Below, piece after piece: positions 42,858-54,981 of a stretch of DNA of 64,000 nt. Under the pieces are notes generated by a model. It had not been told where the DNA came from. It worked only from the letters and a program-made list of their open reading frames with translations, and did no database searches. The stretch spans positions 59,618,184 through 59,682,183 of the forward strand of contig NC_054538.1 of the NCBI RefSeq assembly GCF_017654505.1, read 5' to 3'. How positions within the stretch are numbered: position 1 is the first letter of the stretch; the number at the start of each line of letters is the position of its first letter. Origin of the DNA: Polyodon spathula (taxonomy: Eukaryota > Chordata > Actinopteri > Acipenseriformes > Polyodontidae). The position numbers and the translations under genes were made by a program.

Positions 42858-42908
42858 CTCGTATTTCAATTTACGTGGGTCACTACCATTATATGTCTTG
42901 TCATCTTC
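42858..42908 (-). CDS. KIF16B: KIF16B short linker exon before the PX domain
   Basis: Symmetric 51-bp exon (phase 0 at both ends) encoding 17 residues, EDDKTYNGSDPRKLKYE. Acceptor TTTCAG and donor GAG/GTAAGG are strong. Vertebrate KIF16B has a similar 'NG...RKLKYE' sequence immediately before the PX domain, and the next PX exon begins RLVSRPLG, so the splice KYE/RLVSRPLG restores the known order. The same donor is also in frame with the acceptor of the large terminal exon at 37261-39438 (KYE/TNESPKPW), so this exon is the likely branch point between the two C-termini. Too short to have been seen as an isolated ORF; identified from motif, phase and splice sites. Confidence 0.88.
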
Positions 42909-44756
42909 CTGAAACGGAATAAGAAATATTCAACAGATTTTACCTTTTTTCTTTATACATCTTTTCTTCTTCTTCTAAAAGGTGACTGTAAATGAAAGCC
43001 ATGATCAAAGGTGGCTTGCAAATCAGTCAACAACTTCTATCACTGTGATTTCTGGAGCTTAATAGGTATGATTGTCTGCCTAATAAAATGCAGTCTCAAA
43101 AACTCACGCAGCTTGTTAAAAAGAACAATGGGAACAACATGAACAATGGCTGTTTTGCACAAACTCATTCCCAAGCAAGTAACAGGGAAATTAAATCAAT
43201 TTTTTTTCTGACAGGGTCTTATCTTTCCATCAACGCCTATACACTAAAAGCTGAATTTGCAATTCACTTCACTAACATTTCTTATACTAGGAGGCAAGGA
43301 AAAAATATATATATTGAAAAAATAATTTTTTCATCACCTTCATATCCCAAGGTAGATGCACATGTAAAGCTCCGTATTTAGGAAAGCTTCATTTTAAGTG
43401 TCAGTTTGCTGCTGCTTTTTTTTTTTTTTTTTTTTTAATAAATATTTTATGCTGGTCTGATCACAGAGGATAAGCTGAATTCAAGCTTTCACATAATTAT
43501 AAGAGGGGTTCAGCAAAAGAAGGCTTTGTATATTGTGTTTTTCTATTGTTACTCCTTTACATTATCCATCCCTGAAAAAGGAGTGGCTGCCATTAAACAT
43601 ACTATTGATATTTTTTAGCATACATTATTGAATATATCAGATCTGGGGAGAGGTGGGGGTGTCCGTTTGTTCGTACAGCTGTATGACACACTTACATTTG
43701 TACATACATATTGAGAACTGTTTATCCAGTTGTCATGACATTTTCTAGTAACATTTAGGGAAAGTAATAGATTCTGACCCAATTACATCATCATGCTGAG
43801 TGTCCTCCTCGCCACATACAACAAAGCAAAATGCTGGACAAAGCCGTATCTGGACATTGATTTTGTGACATAACAGAAAATTAATTATAAAATATACTGG
43901 AAAACAAAGATGCCGCAAACACGAACAATCATAAAAACTTCACTTTCAGTGTTTTCTGACTTCAAAGTAAAATCCAAACAAATCCAACATTTATTTACGA
44001 TGTAAATAAATATGACGCAATGAGAAATTCAGACGGACATTTCTAGGCCCAAAAAATGATAATGGGGCTGTACATGCTCTCAGATGTATTCTCAGTCATT
44101 CTGAACCACTTATAGAAGCAACTCTGAACTTGACTTTGTAGAAAAGGAATTGACAAAATATATAGTTTGCCTCACCTGTGCTCTATGCGTTAGGTGCCTA
44201 CGGTCTCAGTCAAGTTACAGTTCAACAGGAAAAAAAATATACTAAAAAGGTCACAAGTGATTAACTATGTGCCTGCCCCCCACCCACCCCCTCCGGTGTT
44301 TTTTTGGCATCTCTACATGAATCATAGGAATGAACCCGGGAGAGGCCATTTTGATAGAATTCCATCTAGAGACGGAGCGCTTGGGTCATAGTGGGAAACA
44401 AAAGTTTGCCTTATTGACAAGCTACCTGTTACACGGCATTTCAGAACCAGACAGACTGTTTAATTTGCTTCTGGTAAATAATGAACACAACACATTGAGC
44501 TCCACAATTTATTTCACCAATAAGCATTCCAATATTTAGGAACATTTGTTGTATAATAACTCAAGCAAATTAGACACTTTGAACATGACAGGGCTGTTTT
44601 TTCTGTTTTAATAAATATTAAATTTACAATCGTGAAAGAGCTTGAAATATCTATTTTTAGACCATGAAATGCAGTGAAATAAGCTAAAGTAAAGTTTGTA
44701 AGGACTGGAAGTGCCAATGCTGCTCTATCGTACAGTTTGGCGTATCTTCTAGGGCA
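42909..44756. other. KIF16B intron, includes an interspersed repeat fragment
   Basis: 43655-43870 carries the repeat shared with 9948-10040 (GAGAACTGTTTATCC..TTGTCATGACATTTT). T tract at 43418-43436. Nothing else recognised. Confidence 0.5.
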
Positions 44757-44900
44757 GTGGTTCTCAAACTTTTTGGACTGCACCCCACTTCCTCTTGTCT
44801 GTGATATTTGACTCCCCTTCCCCTATATAAAAGTCACCGATCTAGAAACGGACATGCCAGGAGGTGTCAGCAGTCAGACTTGCTTTAAGTTAATGTACTG
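44757..44900. mobile_element. hAT (Charlie-like) terminal fragment
   Basis: CAGTGGTTCTCAAACTTTTT followed by GGACTGCACCCC is the well-known end of Charlie-like hAT elements. The opposite end (..GAGAACCACTG) was not found nearby, so only one end is supported. Confidence 0.5.
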
Positions 44901-45067
44901 TATATAGGTTAAGATGTGTGCAGCATTTATTTAATACTTGGTTAATTTAAGAATGTGTGCAGCATTTATATTACTTTCCATTCCATTCCCCCTTGAAGAG
45001 GGGGTGGGGGGTGGGGGGGGACCTCCCCTGGAGACACCCTTGAGGCTCCTGAGTAAGGAGGACTTGT

Positions 45068-46140
45068 TTGGATAATGAGGTTAATGACTTCAGAAGGGAA
45101 ATGGACATGAGAACAAATACCACTATACAACAGACAACCCAATTGTGCAGCTCAAGATCTGCAGTGAGAGCTCTGGGACAGGATGTGTCACTGCAGGTTT
45201 GTACCTGTGGCCAGACCAAGGTGCCAACATTAGGGTCTGAAGAGAAGGGTCAGGGGCCTTACATTGATCAGTACTTGACCAGTGAAGTCACAGGAGTGAA
45301 ATCCAGCAACAGAAAGCACACCAGTTTGCAGGATATCAGCACCACTGTTGTAGACAAGAGTAGTTTCAATAGGTACAGCTAGTGACGAAACTAATTATCC
45401 TGGTGAGCCTAGTCATATGAACCAGACTAGGAGAGAAAGGAACCTTATTGATTTTTGTTGGAGAAGTTAAGGGGAAAAGTAGAAAGGAAGCTGGATAAGT
45501 TCAGGGATATCATCTACACGTACCACTACCCTTTGATCTGACATTGTCCTATGGTCAGCCTCAGCACGTCTTGTTCTCCTGGTGGAGCCAAGTGTCTGGG
45601 AGGATTCTGTGGATGAGGTATATAAGAGGAAGAAACTGGTATGCTGAGTTAGCCTCTGAGGTGGAGCAGCAGGGGTGCAGAGTCTGGGTTTAAACAGTTG
45701 AGGTGGGTGGTCGAGCACTCCATGACCTGGCTTCTCAGAAATATTTGATTCCCTGGACAGGAATTGCGGCATACACTGAAGGCTATCCGAGGAGGCAGAG
45801 AGAAGTAGCAACTGGCTCACGTTGAGTAGGAAAGAGCCAAATTGTGAACCTCAAAAGAGGTGAAGCTAACATAAATGAAAAGGAATGGATGGCTGATGTA
45901 AGTAAGCTGGGCTGGGTAGAGTTGGGGTGGTGCTAGAATACCAACATCACTGATGAACCTTCCTGAGGTGTTGTGGGCCAAGTTGACATTGCAATGCTGA
46001 GGCGATAGGGAGGTTGCACTTTGGTTAATCCGTGGCGCCAGCATCATCACTGTTGTTTGTGATGATGCACCAGAGAGACCGCAATTAGACTGATCCCTGG
46101 AGCATTCACACTACCTGGAGGAAAAGTGCTGCAGGCTCAT
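45068..46140 (+). mobile_element. LINE fragment, same family as 56420-58610
   Basis: The plus-strand frame SSRSAV..QDVSLQVCTCGQ, EEKGQGPYIDQYL and HTSLQDISTTVVD parallels SSRSAV..MELQVCVWLEQ, GEGTRALHQTV and YSLQDVSTPVIDD on the minus strand near 58330-58590, the N-terminal ORF region of a fish LINE. The 3' part (GCGCCAGCATCATCACTGTT near 46032) matches the other copy's 3' part near 56560. The reverse transcriptase between them is missing. Confidence 0.65.
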
Positions 46141-46548
46141 ATATTACAGCAAAGCTATGCCTTGGTTGATTCCCACCACTACTATATTATTTTATCTTGG
46201 TGAAAGCCGAGCCCAATATTAGAATGAAGTAAACAGCAGGTACTCTCATGTCATCTGTAATGACTGTACTTTTGAAGATACAGTACCATAGAATAAAAGC
46301 TATATTCCAGGTTATGAATAAGCTGAGGATGGTGTGTCTGTACTGAAACATATTCCTTTATACCTACCTCACATATGTACTGTAGAAATCGTTGTATAGG
46401 CCACACTTGTGTAAGTCACTCCACCCTTTGAGACTTACATTTTAGGAAAACACCTTTTTTGTGTTTAAAATCCTTTTTTTTTCTACCTACATCTATACAT
46501 AGGTTTAGTTTCAAAATAATCCTTACTTGCAACATTTTATTCCATTAA

Positions 46549-47146
46549 CCCTCTGTAGTCCTATGTCGGACCAGGTCCGACATTACAATTTTCCCTTTCC
46601 AATCTGATAGTATCAAAAAGACGTAAAGCACAGGTCTCTAATCGTTTTTTCTCCAGAAAAAGCTGAGAACACCTTTCAATGGCCAAGTGAGACCGACAGG
46701 AGCTGAATAAAGCCAGAGAAAAAAAGGGTATATCTGATAGCCCCATGCACCACATAGATAACACGGACATAAACAAAAGAGATACCTGCTTCTGCATCCA
46801 ACGCTCAAAGAATATCACAGACATGTGCAGAGCTTTTTGAGATGTTATAGTAATAAAATAATGACTTGGATTACATTATTGAGGAGTTTGGTGATAAAAC
46901 GAGTGATCAGGAGAGCATTTATCAGTATGCACGTCTATAAAGAGGTCTGTGAAAAATACAGCGAACAAGGGGCGGGTCTTGGCTGGAGATGCAGTACTGA
47001 GTGTACTTCTGCGATTCAGTGCCTTTTAAACTTGTTTTACTCAGAAAAAAAAAAAATTAAACAGAGCGTATAAAATAAACAGCATGTGTGAAAATAAATT
47101 GGACTTGAGGCACCTGACAAGCTCTGAATAAATGGACCGCAAAGGG
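46549..47146. mobile_element. TTAA-flanked piggyBac-type MITE, copy 1
   Basis: TTAA at both sides (46545-46548, 47147-47150) and inverted ends CCCTCTGTAGTCC and (inverse) CCCTTTGCGGTCC. The 598-bp interior has no transposase. Closely related to 59565-60127: shared blocks include CTTTCAATGGCC, AGACCGACAG-like sequence, TTATTGAGGAGTTTGGTGAT and AATACAGCGAACAAGG. Sits in a KIF16B intron. Confidence 0.85.
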
Positions 47147-47705
47147 TTAATAATTTGAAAGTGTTGTTTTTCATTTTTAGTTAAAATGCTAATAGAAACT
47201 GGATTCCAGCTAGACAGGGGCCTTTGGGAGAAGCTCTGGAATCTCTTATCCATGTACTTCACTGTGTTATCAGTTATTTTAGTGAAGTCTGACTTCCATG
47301 GTGCAGAATCTGATTTACTGTCAGGAGCATTCTCAGAGACTCATCTGTGCAGTTGTTTAACTTTGGTCAGCTGGACTCCTTTGTTTATCACCTCACTCCG
47401 ATCACCTAAAACCCAAATTACTGTAAATTTAATTAAATTAAAAATTACATTTCAAAAAAAGGCAGTAAAATAAAATTAAACATCATAGGCTAAAGTAGAC
47501 CAAAACCAAGTCACCATACGTTGCAAAACAATCCAAATAAATAAATCTCCAGACTGCAAATTGCGTTTTCTCCTGCTTTTGTAAAGAAATTACACACGCT
47601 GCTTCTGTGCTTGTATGCCATGTTTAGATACAACAAGAACAGCAGATGGATATGGCCACTAGATGTCGCAGCATGAAGCGCATTTAACATTAATGTAATT
47701 ATGAA

Positions 47706-47764
<59 letters not shown>
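47706..47764. repeat. (ATT)n microsatellite
   Basis: About 19 uninterrupted ATT units. Confidence 0.97.
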
Positions 47765-47765
<1 letters not shown>

Positions 47766-47934
47766 GTACTAAAAAGGCCACAGATCTGAAAGGACTAAAT
47801 GTATATGTACTACACTATTTAAATATGTACCATGCACTTAAAACTTTAATATACGTATTTGTTTTTCGTTATCAGTTCCAGATTTACTGCCTGTGCCAAC
47901 CTCTAGTATTTAATAACAGTGAATACATATTTAC

Positions 47935-49630
47935 CTTCTGTAAGATTGCAAGCAAGGGATTTCTGATAATCTCCAGGTGCCGTCTTCAGCCGAAGCAGGT
48001 CTGACGTTGTGCTCTTTACCAAATGATTAGCCCTTGTAATGTTAATGTCATTACACTGAAAAATTATGTTGAATGCTGCTGTAGTGCAGAAAGTGAAAAA
48101 ACGTATCTGTCTTCATCTCTAGCACTATTCCTTTTGCTTTGGATGCATCTTCTGGTTTGGTATCTTGGCTACGGTTACTGGCAAGATTTTCCATATGAGC
48201 AACAGTGACTTTGTAGTTTTCTCAGTCTCCTTCAGACTCTTCCTGGTGCATTGAAATGAGCAAACTTCTCATCAAGAATTTCCCATATTTCCATCAGTTC
48301 ACATCTTTTTTTTGACAGTGATTTCATTATCTCTTCAAATGTATGTAAATAAGGTACATTTTTTATCACGTCAAGCACAGCCAGGTCCAGTCTGTGAGCT
48401 ATGCAATGTATTACGACTGTGTGTGGTACCTGCTCTTTCAAAACGTGCAGCCACCCGTTATCTATTCCATCATAACAGCAGCTCCATCAAAGTTTGCACA
48501 GACAACTTTCTGCTGCCACACTTACTGACCAATTCCTACACTATCAAGAGCTTTGTCTATTGCTCTAAAACACCAGGTGCATCTGCTTGTTTAACAGTGT
48601 TACACTTGACCATTTTGGTTGAAACTGCTCTGTTATCCTGTACAAACCTAACGTAGACTATTTCCTGCTCAGTAATACTGGAGCCAGTGTTTCCATCAGC
48701 TAAAACCAACATGAACCTGCTCTGTTGAATTAAATCTGCTGTCTGATTTCTTTCTGTGTACGCAACTGCCCCAATGAAGTCAAGAAAGGCATGGTCATTG
48801 ATGTACATGTTAAGTTCAACGCCGTTTGCTGCCTGTAATTTACACAAACCAGCAAATTTATGCAAAGCCAGTTCTTCCTTGGCAACATAACAGGCAGTGA
48901 GATAAAGCCGTGTCATTATGTCAAATGTTTAGAGACAATTTTTGCCATTGGCGTCTGCCCTGGATTTTCTCTGGCTTCTTTGGCATTTACACATTTCTTG
49001 CGATGTGCAGAAGAGTCATGGGTTTTTAAGGAGTCTTTACAGAACGTACCCCTGACAAAAGGACATCCACTGTCTGTGATCTAACTGAATTTCTAGCAAA
49101 CCTGGCAGAATATTTCATTCTTCTCCTTGTCATATGTGAGTCAAAAATAATCTTTTATCCATGATGGCACAAAACAGCGCTTTCTCTTGTTTTCAAATTA
49201 ATTTTTTTTTCAGCCTTCTCATGCTGTGGGAGAGGTTGTTTATCTCCAGCTCCACTGCAATTAAAATACTTCCTCAGATCAGCCATATTTTAAAGTAAAA
49301 CGTGGGTGATATGTTGCTGGAGGACACATGGAAATAACGTATGTGTGTTAAGTCAAAGATGAATCCGTGACGTTTGTGTAAGTCGCTCCGGAAATCACTA
49401 AAGCACTACCAATGAAAAACAATGATCCCTCGTGTTTTACCGGGATGAGCTGTGAGCAGAATCTTGATTTAGAAACCAATGTTTGATGATTAAAGCACAG
49501 AACGTTATCTTGTTATAGAGGTGATAATTATATTCGGATTGCCCGTCGGGCTAGCAGCTAAAAAAAACACGTTGTCTGACAGATTTTCTGGTTGTCCCGA
49601 AACATCGGGCTAGTGATTTTGCAAGCCCTG
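47935..49630 (-). pseudogene. hAT-family transposon relic, ZNF862/KIAA1586-like
   Basis: Minus strand. The element end CAGGGCTTGCAAAATCACTA begins at 49630. A start at 49286 reads MADLRKYFNCSGAGDKQPLP. In a shifted frame follows a TTF-type zinc finger (FCQVC, then SLKTHDSSAH and a KC). Next comes CYVAKEELALHKFAGLCKLQ, then SRFMLVLADGNTGSSITEQE with the Asp typical of hAT catalytic cores (usually DGSTD), QADAPG, VVIHCIAHRLDLAVLD, and a tail with EDASKAKGIVLEMKTDTFFH. The order is that of the hAT-derived ZNF862-like proteins. Frameshifts, stops and an internal deletion make it non-functional. Confidence 0.82.
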
Positions 49631-49631
49631 G

Positions 49632-50645
49632 TGTTGTATATGGTGCAGTAAAATTGTGTTAAACTTCCAGCTGTACAACAATACATTCGTTTTGGTTTGT
49701 TAATCGGAACCATAACCGTAAACATACTTTGCAAGTGTGCCACTGTGTTGCACTGACATAAACAATTTACAGTATGCATCAAAGTCATTAAAAGTACTCC
49801 ATTCAAGCTAAATGTTTTCTAAAATCAGGCTATAAATACTTTCCTCCTCTATCAGCTTGTTTTTTCTTTCGGCATATTTTTACATTAGTCTGTTTTGTCT
49901 CCAATCACATACTGTTTTTTTTTCATGAATTCCAAACTCAAGCACTGAGATTGCCATGCTTTTAGGCAAAGTCAACAATGTGCAATTTCAAACCTGTTGT
50001 GTAGCTTTTTATCATTTTTGTCTGACTGTCCTACTTTACCCAGTCTCAAAGACACCTGCATTATAATATTTCGTTGTAGTGCAGTTACAACGAACGCAAG
50101 ACTTCATAAGTTTACTCAGCTTTAAAACCAGTAGCTATTTGCTATGGATCCCAGGGGCAGATTCAGTCTGAATGTTGAATAATGGCTTGGAAGGGTGGGA
50201 ATAAGAAAATTCATAGTAGTACTATTGTGTTAACAGTGAAGCAGTACAGCTCTTACGTGTGCATATTCGGAAGACTTAAGATTGATATAAGCACTATATT
50301 GTTTTCTCCACGTACACACGTATCTGGGTCAAGAGGAGGTCAGTCAAGAGTCTGAAAGCTTGCGTTTAACATTCAAAATGGCTAATGGTATTGAGATAAC
50401 CAATTAAAACTTAGAACACTGATTAGAACAGTGGTTTTATGTTTCTACCGAGCAACACGACCTGAATGCAGTAGATCCTGAAAAAAATAAACTGGGTTGT
50501 TCAGTTGTTTGTGTGAGCCATAACTGTGGCTGTAGTAATCCTACTGGTATATTATTGTTTGTGGCACTGGCACAGTAGCGTAACAGACACAAATATTAGT
50601 CACTCCCCCCTTTTTAAGGCCCCCAAAACATGCCTAGAAAATCAA
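49632..50645 (-). repeat. Interspersed repeat, copy 2 (copy 1 at 19923-20790)
   Basis: Colinear with 19923-20790. This copy retains segments missing from copy 1, for example around 50440-50560. It begins directly at the end of the hAT relic, so the hAT may have inserted at its edge. Confidence 0.75.
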
Positions 50646-51202
50646 CTTACAATGTTTTTTACGGTAAGTTAACACACATTTTAGTCTATACTTTATTGTT
50701 TCTTATTATTTCTAAGATTTAAAAATGCTGAAAGATACCCAGTTACCTTCTGTCTTTATATCTTTATTTTCGAACAACTTTAGAATGCATTTTTATTTGC
50801 AATCCAAAAATGTCATGATTTGTTGACACTTTTGTTTTGGTTGAATCAAGCCGAACATTTTGCACTAGTTGTGTGAAAAGAAGCAGAATAGAAAGCCCTG
50901 CAAAAATGGCATTACAATAGTAATTTCACGACAATGAATGTAAGACAGGGTGACATCAGGGAGCAGGGAAATAAGTGGGGAAGAAGCTTGCCCAATAAGA
51001 ATTCTTACCTCTAACCTTTCATAATGATGCTAAAGGTATCTAAATCATGCAATACAATATAAGCGATCATGACCTTGCAAAACAATTGTGTTTCATTACT
51101 CCACTGCATTTAGAAAAGGGTTCAACTTAATAAAAATGTTTAGTAATGCACTGTAATGTTTTTTTTTTTTTTTATTACCATCAGCCAGTAACACCAACAA
51201 CA
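50646..51202. other. Intron DNA, no feature recognised
   Basis: AT-rich; T tract at about 51161-51175. No exon or repeat recognised. Confidence 0.5.
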
Positions 51203-52150
51203 GTAAGAACATAAGAATGTTTACAAACGAGAGGAGGCCATTCGGTCCATCTTGCTCGTTTGGTTGTTGGTAGCTTATTGATCCCAGAATCTCATCCCAG
51301 TTGGTTCCAGACCCTCAAAAATCCCTGTGTAAAAAAGTGCCTCCTATTTTCTGTTCTGAATGCCCCTTTATCTAATCTCCATTTGTGATCCCTCGTCCTT
51401 GTTTCTTTTTTCAGGTTGAAAAAGTCCCCTGGGTCGACACTGTCAATACCTTTTAGACTTTTGAATGCTTGAATCAGATCGCTGCATAGTCTTTTTTGTT
51501 CAAGACTGAATAGATTCAATTCTTTAAACCTGTCAGCATATGATATGCCTTTTAAACCCGGAATAATTCTGGTCGCTCTTCTCTGCACTCTTTCTACAGA
51601 AGCAATGTCCTTTTTGACATTTTTTTTTATTTTTTATAGCTTCCCCACATTGTCTAGATAAAGATATCAACATAAAGGTCTTTTTCATAGATTCCTTCTT
51701 CAATTTTAGTATCTCTCATATGATCTTTATAATGTACATTTGTAATTGCCTCCGTGCAGTACCTTACACTTTTCTCTATTAAATGTCATTTGCCATGTGT
51801 CTGCCCAGTTCTAAATGCTGTCTAGATCATTTTGAATGACCTTTGCTGCGGCAACGGTGTTTGCCACCCCTCCTATTTTTGTGTTCTCTGCAAATTTAAC
51901 AAGTTTGCTTACTATACCAGAAGCTAAATCATTAATGTAGATTAGGAATAGCAGAGGACCTAATAATGATCCCTGTGGTAATCCACTGGTTACCTCGCTC
52001 CATCTACTCTAATCAGTACTTTCTCTTTTCTACATGTTAACTACTCCCTAATCCATGTGCATACATTTCCAAGGATCCCTACTGTGTTCAGTTTGAGAAT
52101 TAATCTTTTATCTGGGACTTTGTGAATGCAATGCAAGTAGCAATGTTAGT
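51203..52150 (-). mobile_element. CR1/L2-type LINE, 3' part
   Basis: The minus-strand frame at 51292-51588 reads MQRRATRIIPGLKGISYADR, FSLEQKRLCSDLIQAFKSL, KKETRTRDHKWRLDKGAFRT and RRHFFTQGFLRVWNQL, the conserved end of LINE reverse transcriptase ORFs. Decayed upstream ORF sequence extends to about 52150 (inverse of CCTAATAATGATCCCTGTGG). The 3' tail is short and ends ATTCTTATGTTCTTA. 5' truncated and full of stops, as usual. Confidence 0.85.
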
Positions 52151-52318
52151 AACATACTGTATAACCCTTGTTAAGGCTGTCAATGCAGAAATGGAGTTAC
52201 TATAATAATACAAATAAATACATACAAAAATCACCCTAACTACATACACCATACAAGTAAAATTTTAACAGATGTACAGATCCTTAATTATACAGCTGGT
52301 TTAAATCATATAACATAC

Positions 52319-52424
52319 CTCTGTGTTTTCTGTTGAAAGGGAGAGCTCAATATTATTTTCATCATTCGTCACATTGATCTTCTGTAGTCTTCTTTGTACT
52401 TCTTCCTCTATATAAGCACTGATC
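52319..52424 (-). CDS. KIF16B: KIF16B exon: coiled-coil ISAYIEEEVQRRL segment
   Basis: KIF16B internal exon of 106 bp encoding ISAYIEEEVQRRLQKINV and then an acidic, Asn/Glu/Ser-rich tail ending STENTE. The first base completes an Arg codon begun in the exon at 59287-59442; the exon ends in phase 0 (GAG/GTATGT). The acceptor is AAACCCAG. ISAYIEEEVQRRL is a recognisable conserved block just before the C-terminal PX domain of KIF16B; the tail after it is variable between species. It lies in the long stalk region that supports dimerisation and cargo regulation in this family. The intron between this exon and the one at 59287 holds the DIRS-like element and its nested insertions. Confidence 0.9.
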
Positions 52425-53103
52425 CTGGGTTTATTACAAACAATACAAATCAATTAGTCTGATTAAGAGCTGAATTATAATAACTTTTTTTTTATTTTTC
52501 TTATTGCAACCATTTAATCTTACGGACATTACACAGGAAATGTTATACAAGGCACATCATGTGCTGCTTGATTTTGTGAAAAATAATAGCATCATGGTAA
52601 GGCATGCTAATCTAAATCAATTATTTCACTTAACATATTATTTATAATGTTAGAAAAGATTCATTAATTTCCCCTTTTTGAAATTATAGCATGTATTAGG
52701 TTAAATATTCTGATTAAAGTCTTCAAAATATGTTATGTCTCATATAAGCAGGGTAAGGGTAAATATAAACTGTGACTGTATATGGACAAAAGATAGCACA
52801 GTTACACAAGATCAGTGAACCACATACAAACATGCACATACAAGAAAATACAATTAAACACAGTTGAAACCAAGTCAGGGCTGGAAATAAGTAAGGCTGT
52901 ATATTTTTCACAGTTGCTACAGGTTTCATGATTTCCATGTAATTTACCCATTTGCAATATGTAGTTCCCAGTGAAAATTCCCATTTCTGTTAGACTAGCG
53001 TAGATATACATATTTTTTTTATCACTTAAAAATAAATACAGCACATGCTGTTAGCAACCTGGCAGCCGGTTTAATTTGTTTCCAGGAAATGATTGGACAC
53101 ATT
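52425..53103. other. KIF16B intron, no feature recognised
   Basis: AT-rich sequence between the exon at 52319-52424 and the DIRS-like element; no repeat family recognised. Confidence 0.5.
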
Positions 53104-53679
53104 AGGTTATCATCATAACCCTGGTTCCCTGAAATAGAAATGTAACCATTACCGTATGGGTGTTTACCTGCTAAAGATCCTGAACCTGAATAGAATTATA
53201 CCAAACCTGCACACTGTTCCTGGGACACAGTCATGCCCACCCCTGAGGGTATATAAGAACTGCCCGCACTGATCTCAGCATCATTTTTCCTTCAAGTCTG
53301 CTGTAATCATGAATGCAGCAACCTTGAAGATTAGTGGCTGCATTTCTATTTCAGGGAACCATGGTTATGATAATAACCTAACGTTCCCAATCAAGTACAA
53401 AATGTAACCATTACCGTATGGGTGAGTGTACCAGAGCTGTTGCAAGGGAAATATTGCAGAACGACTGGAATGCTACAAGGCTAAGCTGAAAGGCTGCCTT
53501 GTGTGTTACCATACTGTTATTACTACTGTTTATTTATTAGCAGACGCCCTTATCCATCAATCCATATGGAACCCCAGTAATAAGTAGCTAAGGCTAAAAT
53601 ATGGAGGGAGAAACTCACCTCTAAGTCTATGCTGTAAGGGTCAACCCTGAAGCCGCCCTTAATACTCTAGTTCCAAAGA

Positions 53680-53960
53680 TAGGGGTTTGTGGATCAATGA
53701 CACTCGGTTGTAGAACCTTGTAAAAGTATGGGGAGTAGCCCACACCGCTGCATTGCAAATATCTGTGACAGATGCACCCTAGAATAAAGCTCATGACATT
53801 GTCATGCCCCTGGTGAAATGGGCAGCGAGATTTTCTGGAGGGTGTAAGTTGGCTCGCTCATAGGCAATCCTGACTGTGTTTGTTATCCATTTGGACAGTC
53901 TGTTTTGACAGTGCTTAACCATGGGACTTCACCCCATAACAGACAAAAAACTACATAATA
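53680..53960 (-). pseudogene. Tyrosine recombinase relic (DIRS type)
   Basis: The minus-strand frame reads WITNTVRIAYERANLHPPEN, then LAAHFTRGMTMS with the HxxR box (HFTR), then after two in-frame stops GASVTDICNAAVWATPHTF and TRFYNRVS, where the Tyr of RFY is the expected nucleophile. This is the C-terminal half of a DIRS-type tyrosine recombinase, inactivated. It identifies the surrounding repeat as DIRS-like, not an LTR element. Confidence 0.78.
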
Positions 53961-54543
53961 TGCTAGTGCCTGCACAGGGCAGAGTGTATGGAGCCACTGC
54001 TCCTTGTCAGACTGGAAAGGAGGTGGATGGAAAGCCTCCAATTATACAGACTGGGTGACATGAGACAACTTTTGGCAAAAAAGCAGGATTGGTACAATGG
54101 ATAACCCGTGTCCTGGCTTCTGCAAAAATTAAGCAGGCTTTCACAATAGAAAATGCCTGTTCTGGCATTTTGCAGGGTGTCAATGACCCTATTTCAGACC
54201 CAGATGGCTCAAATGCAGCTGTTCAGGGGCAAACCCAGAGTTGTAGATTCTATGGGTCACGATGCCAAAAGGTCCCCCTCGTCTGACTGAGTAGGTCGTG
54301 GCACCTGGGCAGTCCCCACGGCTGGACACTCATGAGCTGTATCGGGGCTGAAAACCAGAATCCATTGGGTCAGTAAGGGGCTACAAATAGCACACTGGCA
54401 CGGTCCTATCTGATTTTCTCCAGACACAATGGGAGCATTGCGAGTGGTGGGAAGGTACAGTGGCTCTCAAAAGTACTCACCCTACTTGGACTTTTCCACA
54501 TTTTATTGTGTTGCAACATGGAAACAAAATGGATTTAATTAGT

Positions 54544-54651
54544 TGTAAGGGTCAACCCTGAAGCTGCCCTTAATACTCTAGTTACAAAGATAGGGGTTTG
54601 TGGATCAATGACACTCGGTTGTAGAACCTTGTAAAAGTATGGGGAGTAGCC
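54544..54651 (+). repeat. 108-bp copy of 53633-53740 inside the Tc1
   Basis: Begins TGTAAGGGTCAACCCTGAAG and ends AGTATGGGGAGTAGCC; I count two differences from 53633-53740. The source is part of the DIRS recombinase relic about 0.9 kb upstream. Confidence 0.93.
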
Positions 54652-54880
54652 TCCATTCAACTAATTATGTGACTTCTAAAGACAATTGGTTGCACCAGAG
54701 CTTATTTAGGTGTATCATAGCAAAGGGGGTAAGTACTTATGCAATCAATTATTTTCTGTGTTGATCAGTGGCAAAAACTCCATAATGTCAAAGTGAAAAA
54801 TAAAATCTACAAATAAGATTCTGGTGCTCTGGTGCAACCAATTGTCTTTAGAAGTCACATAATTAGTTGAATGGAGTCCA
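54652..54880. repeat. Inverted repeat in the Tc1 5' region
   Basis: CTCCATTCAACTAATTATGT at 54652 and its exact inverse ending near 54879. The arms extend about 52 bp (through GCACCAGAGC) with a loop of about 120 bp that contains the rest of the inverted copy. Confidence 0.9.
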
Positions 54881-54981
54881 TCTGTGTGCAGTTAAGGTGT
54901 TTCACATGATTTCAGGTTAAACACACCTGTCTCTGGGTGGTCCCACAGTTGGTTAGTACATTTCCTAACAAAAACTACATC

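Noticed and set aside
47640..47680. GGCCACTAGATGTCGCAGC as a CTCF site
   Set aside because: The GGGCG part of the core is missing (TGTCGC), so the match is too weak.
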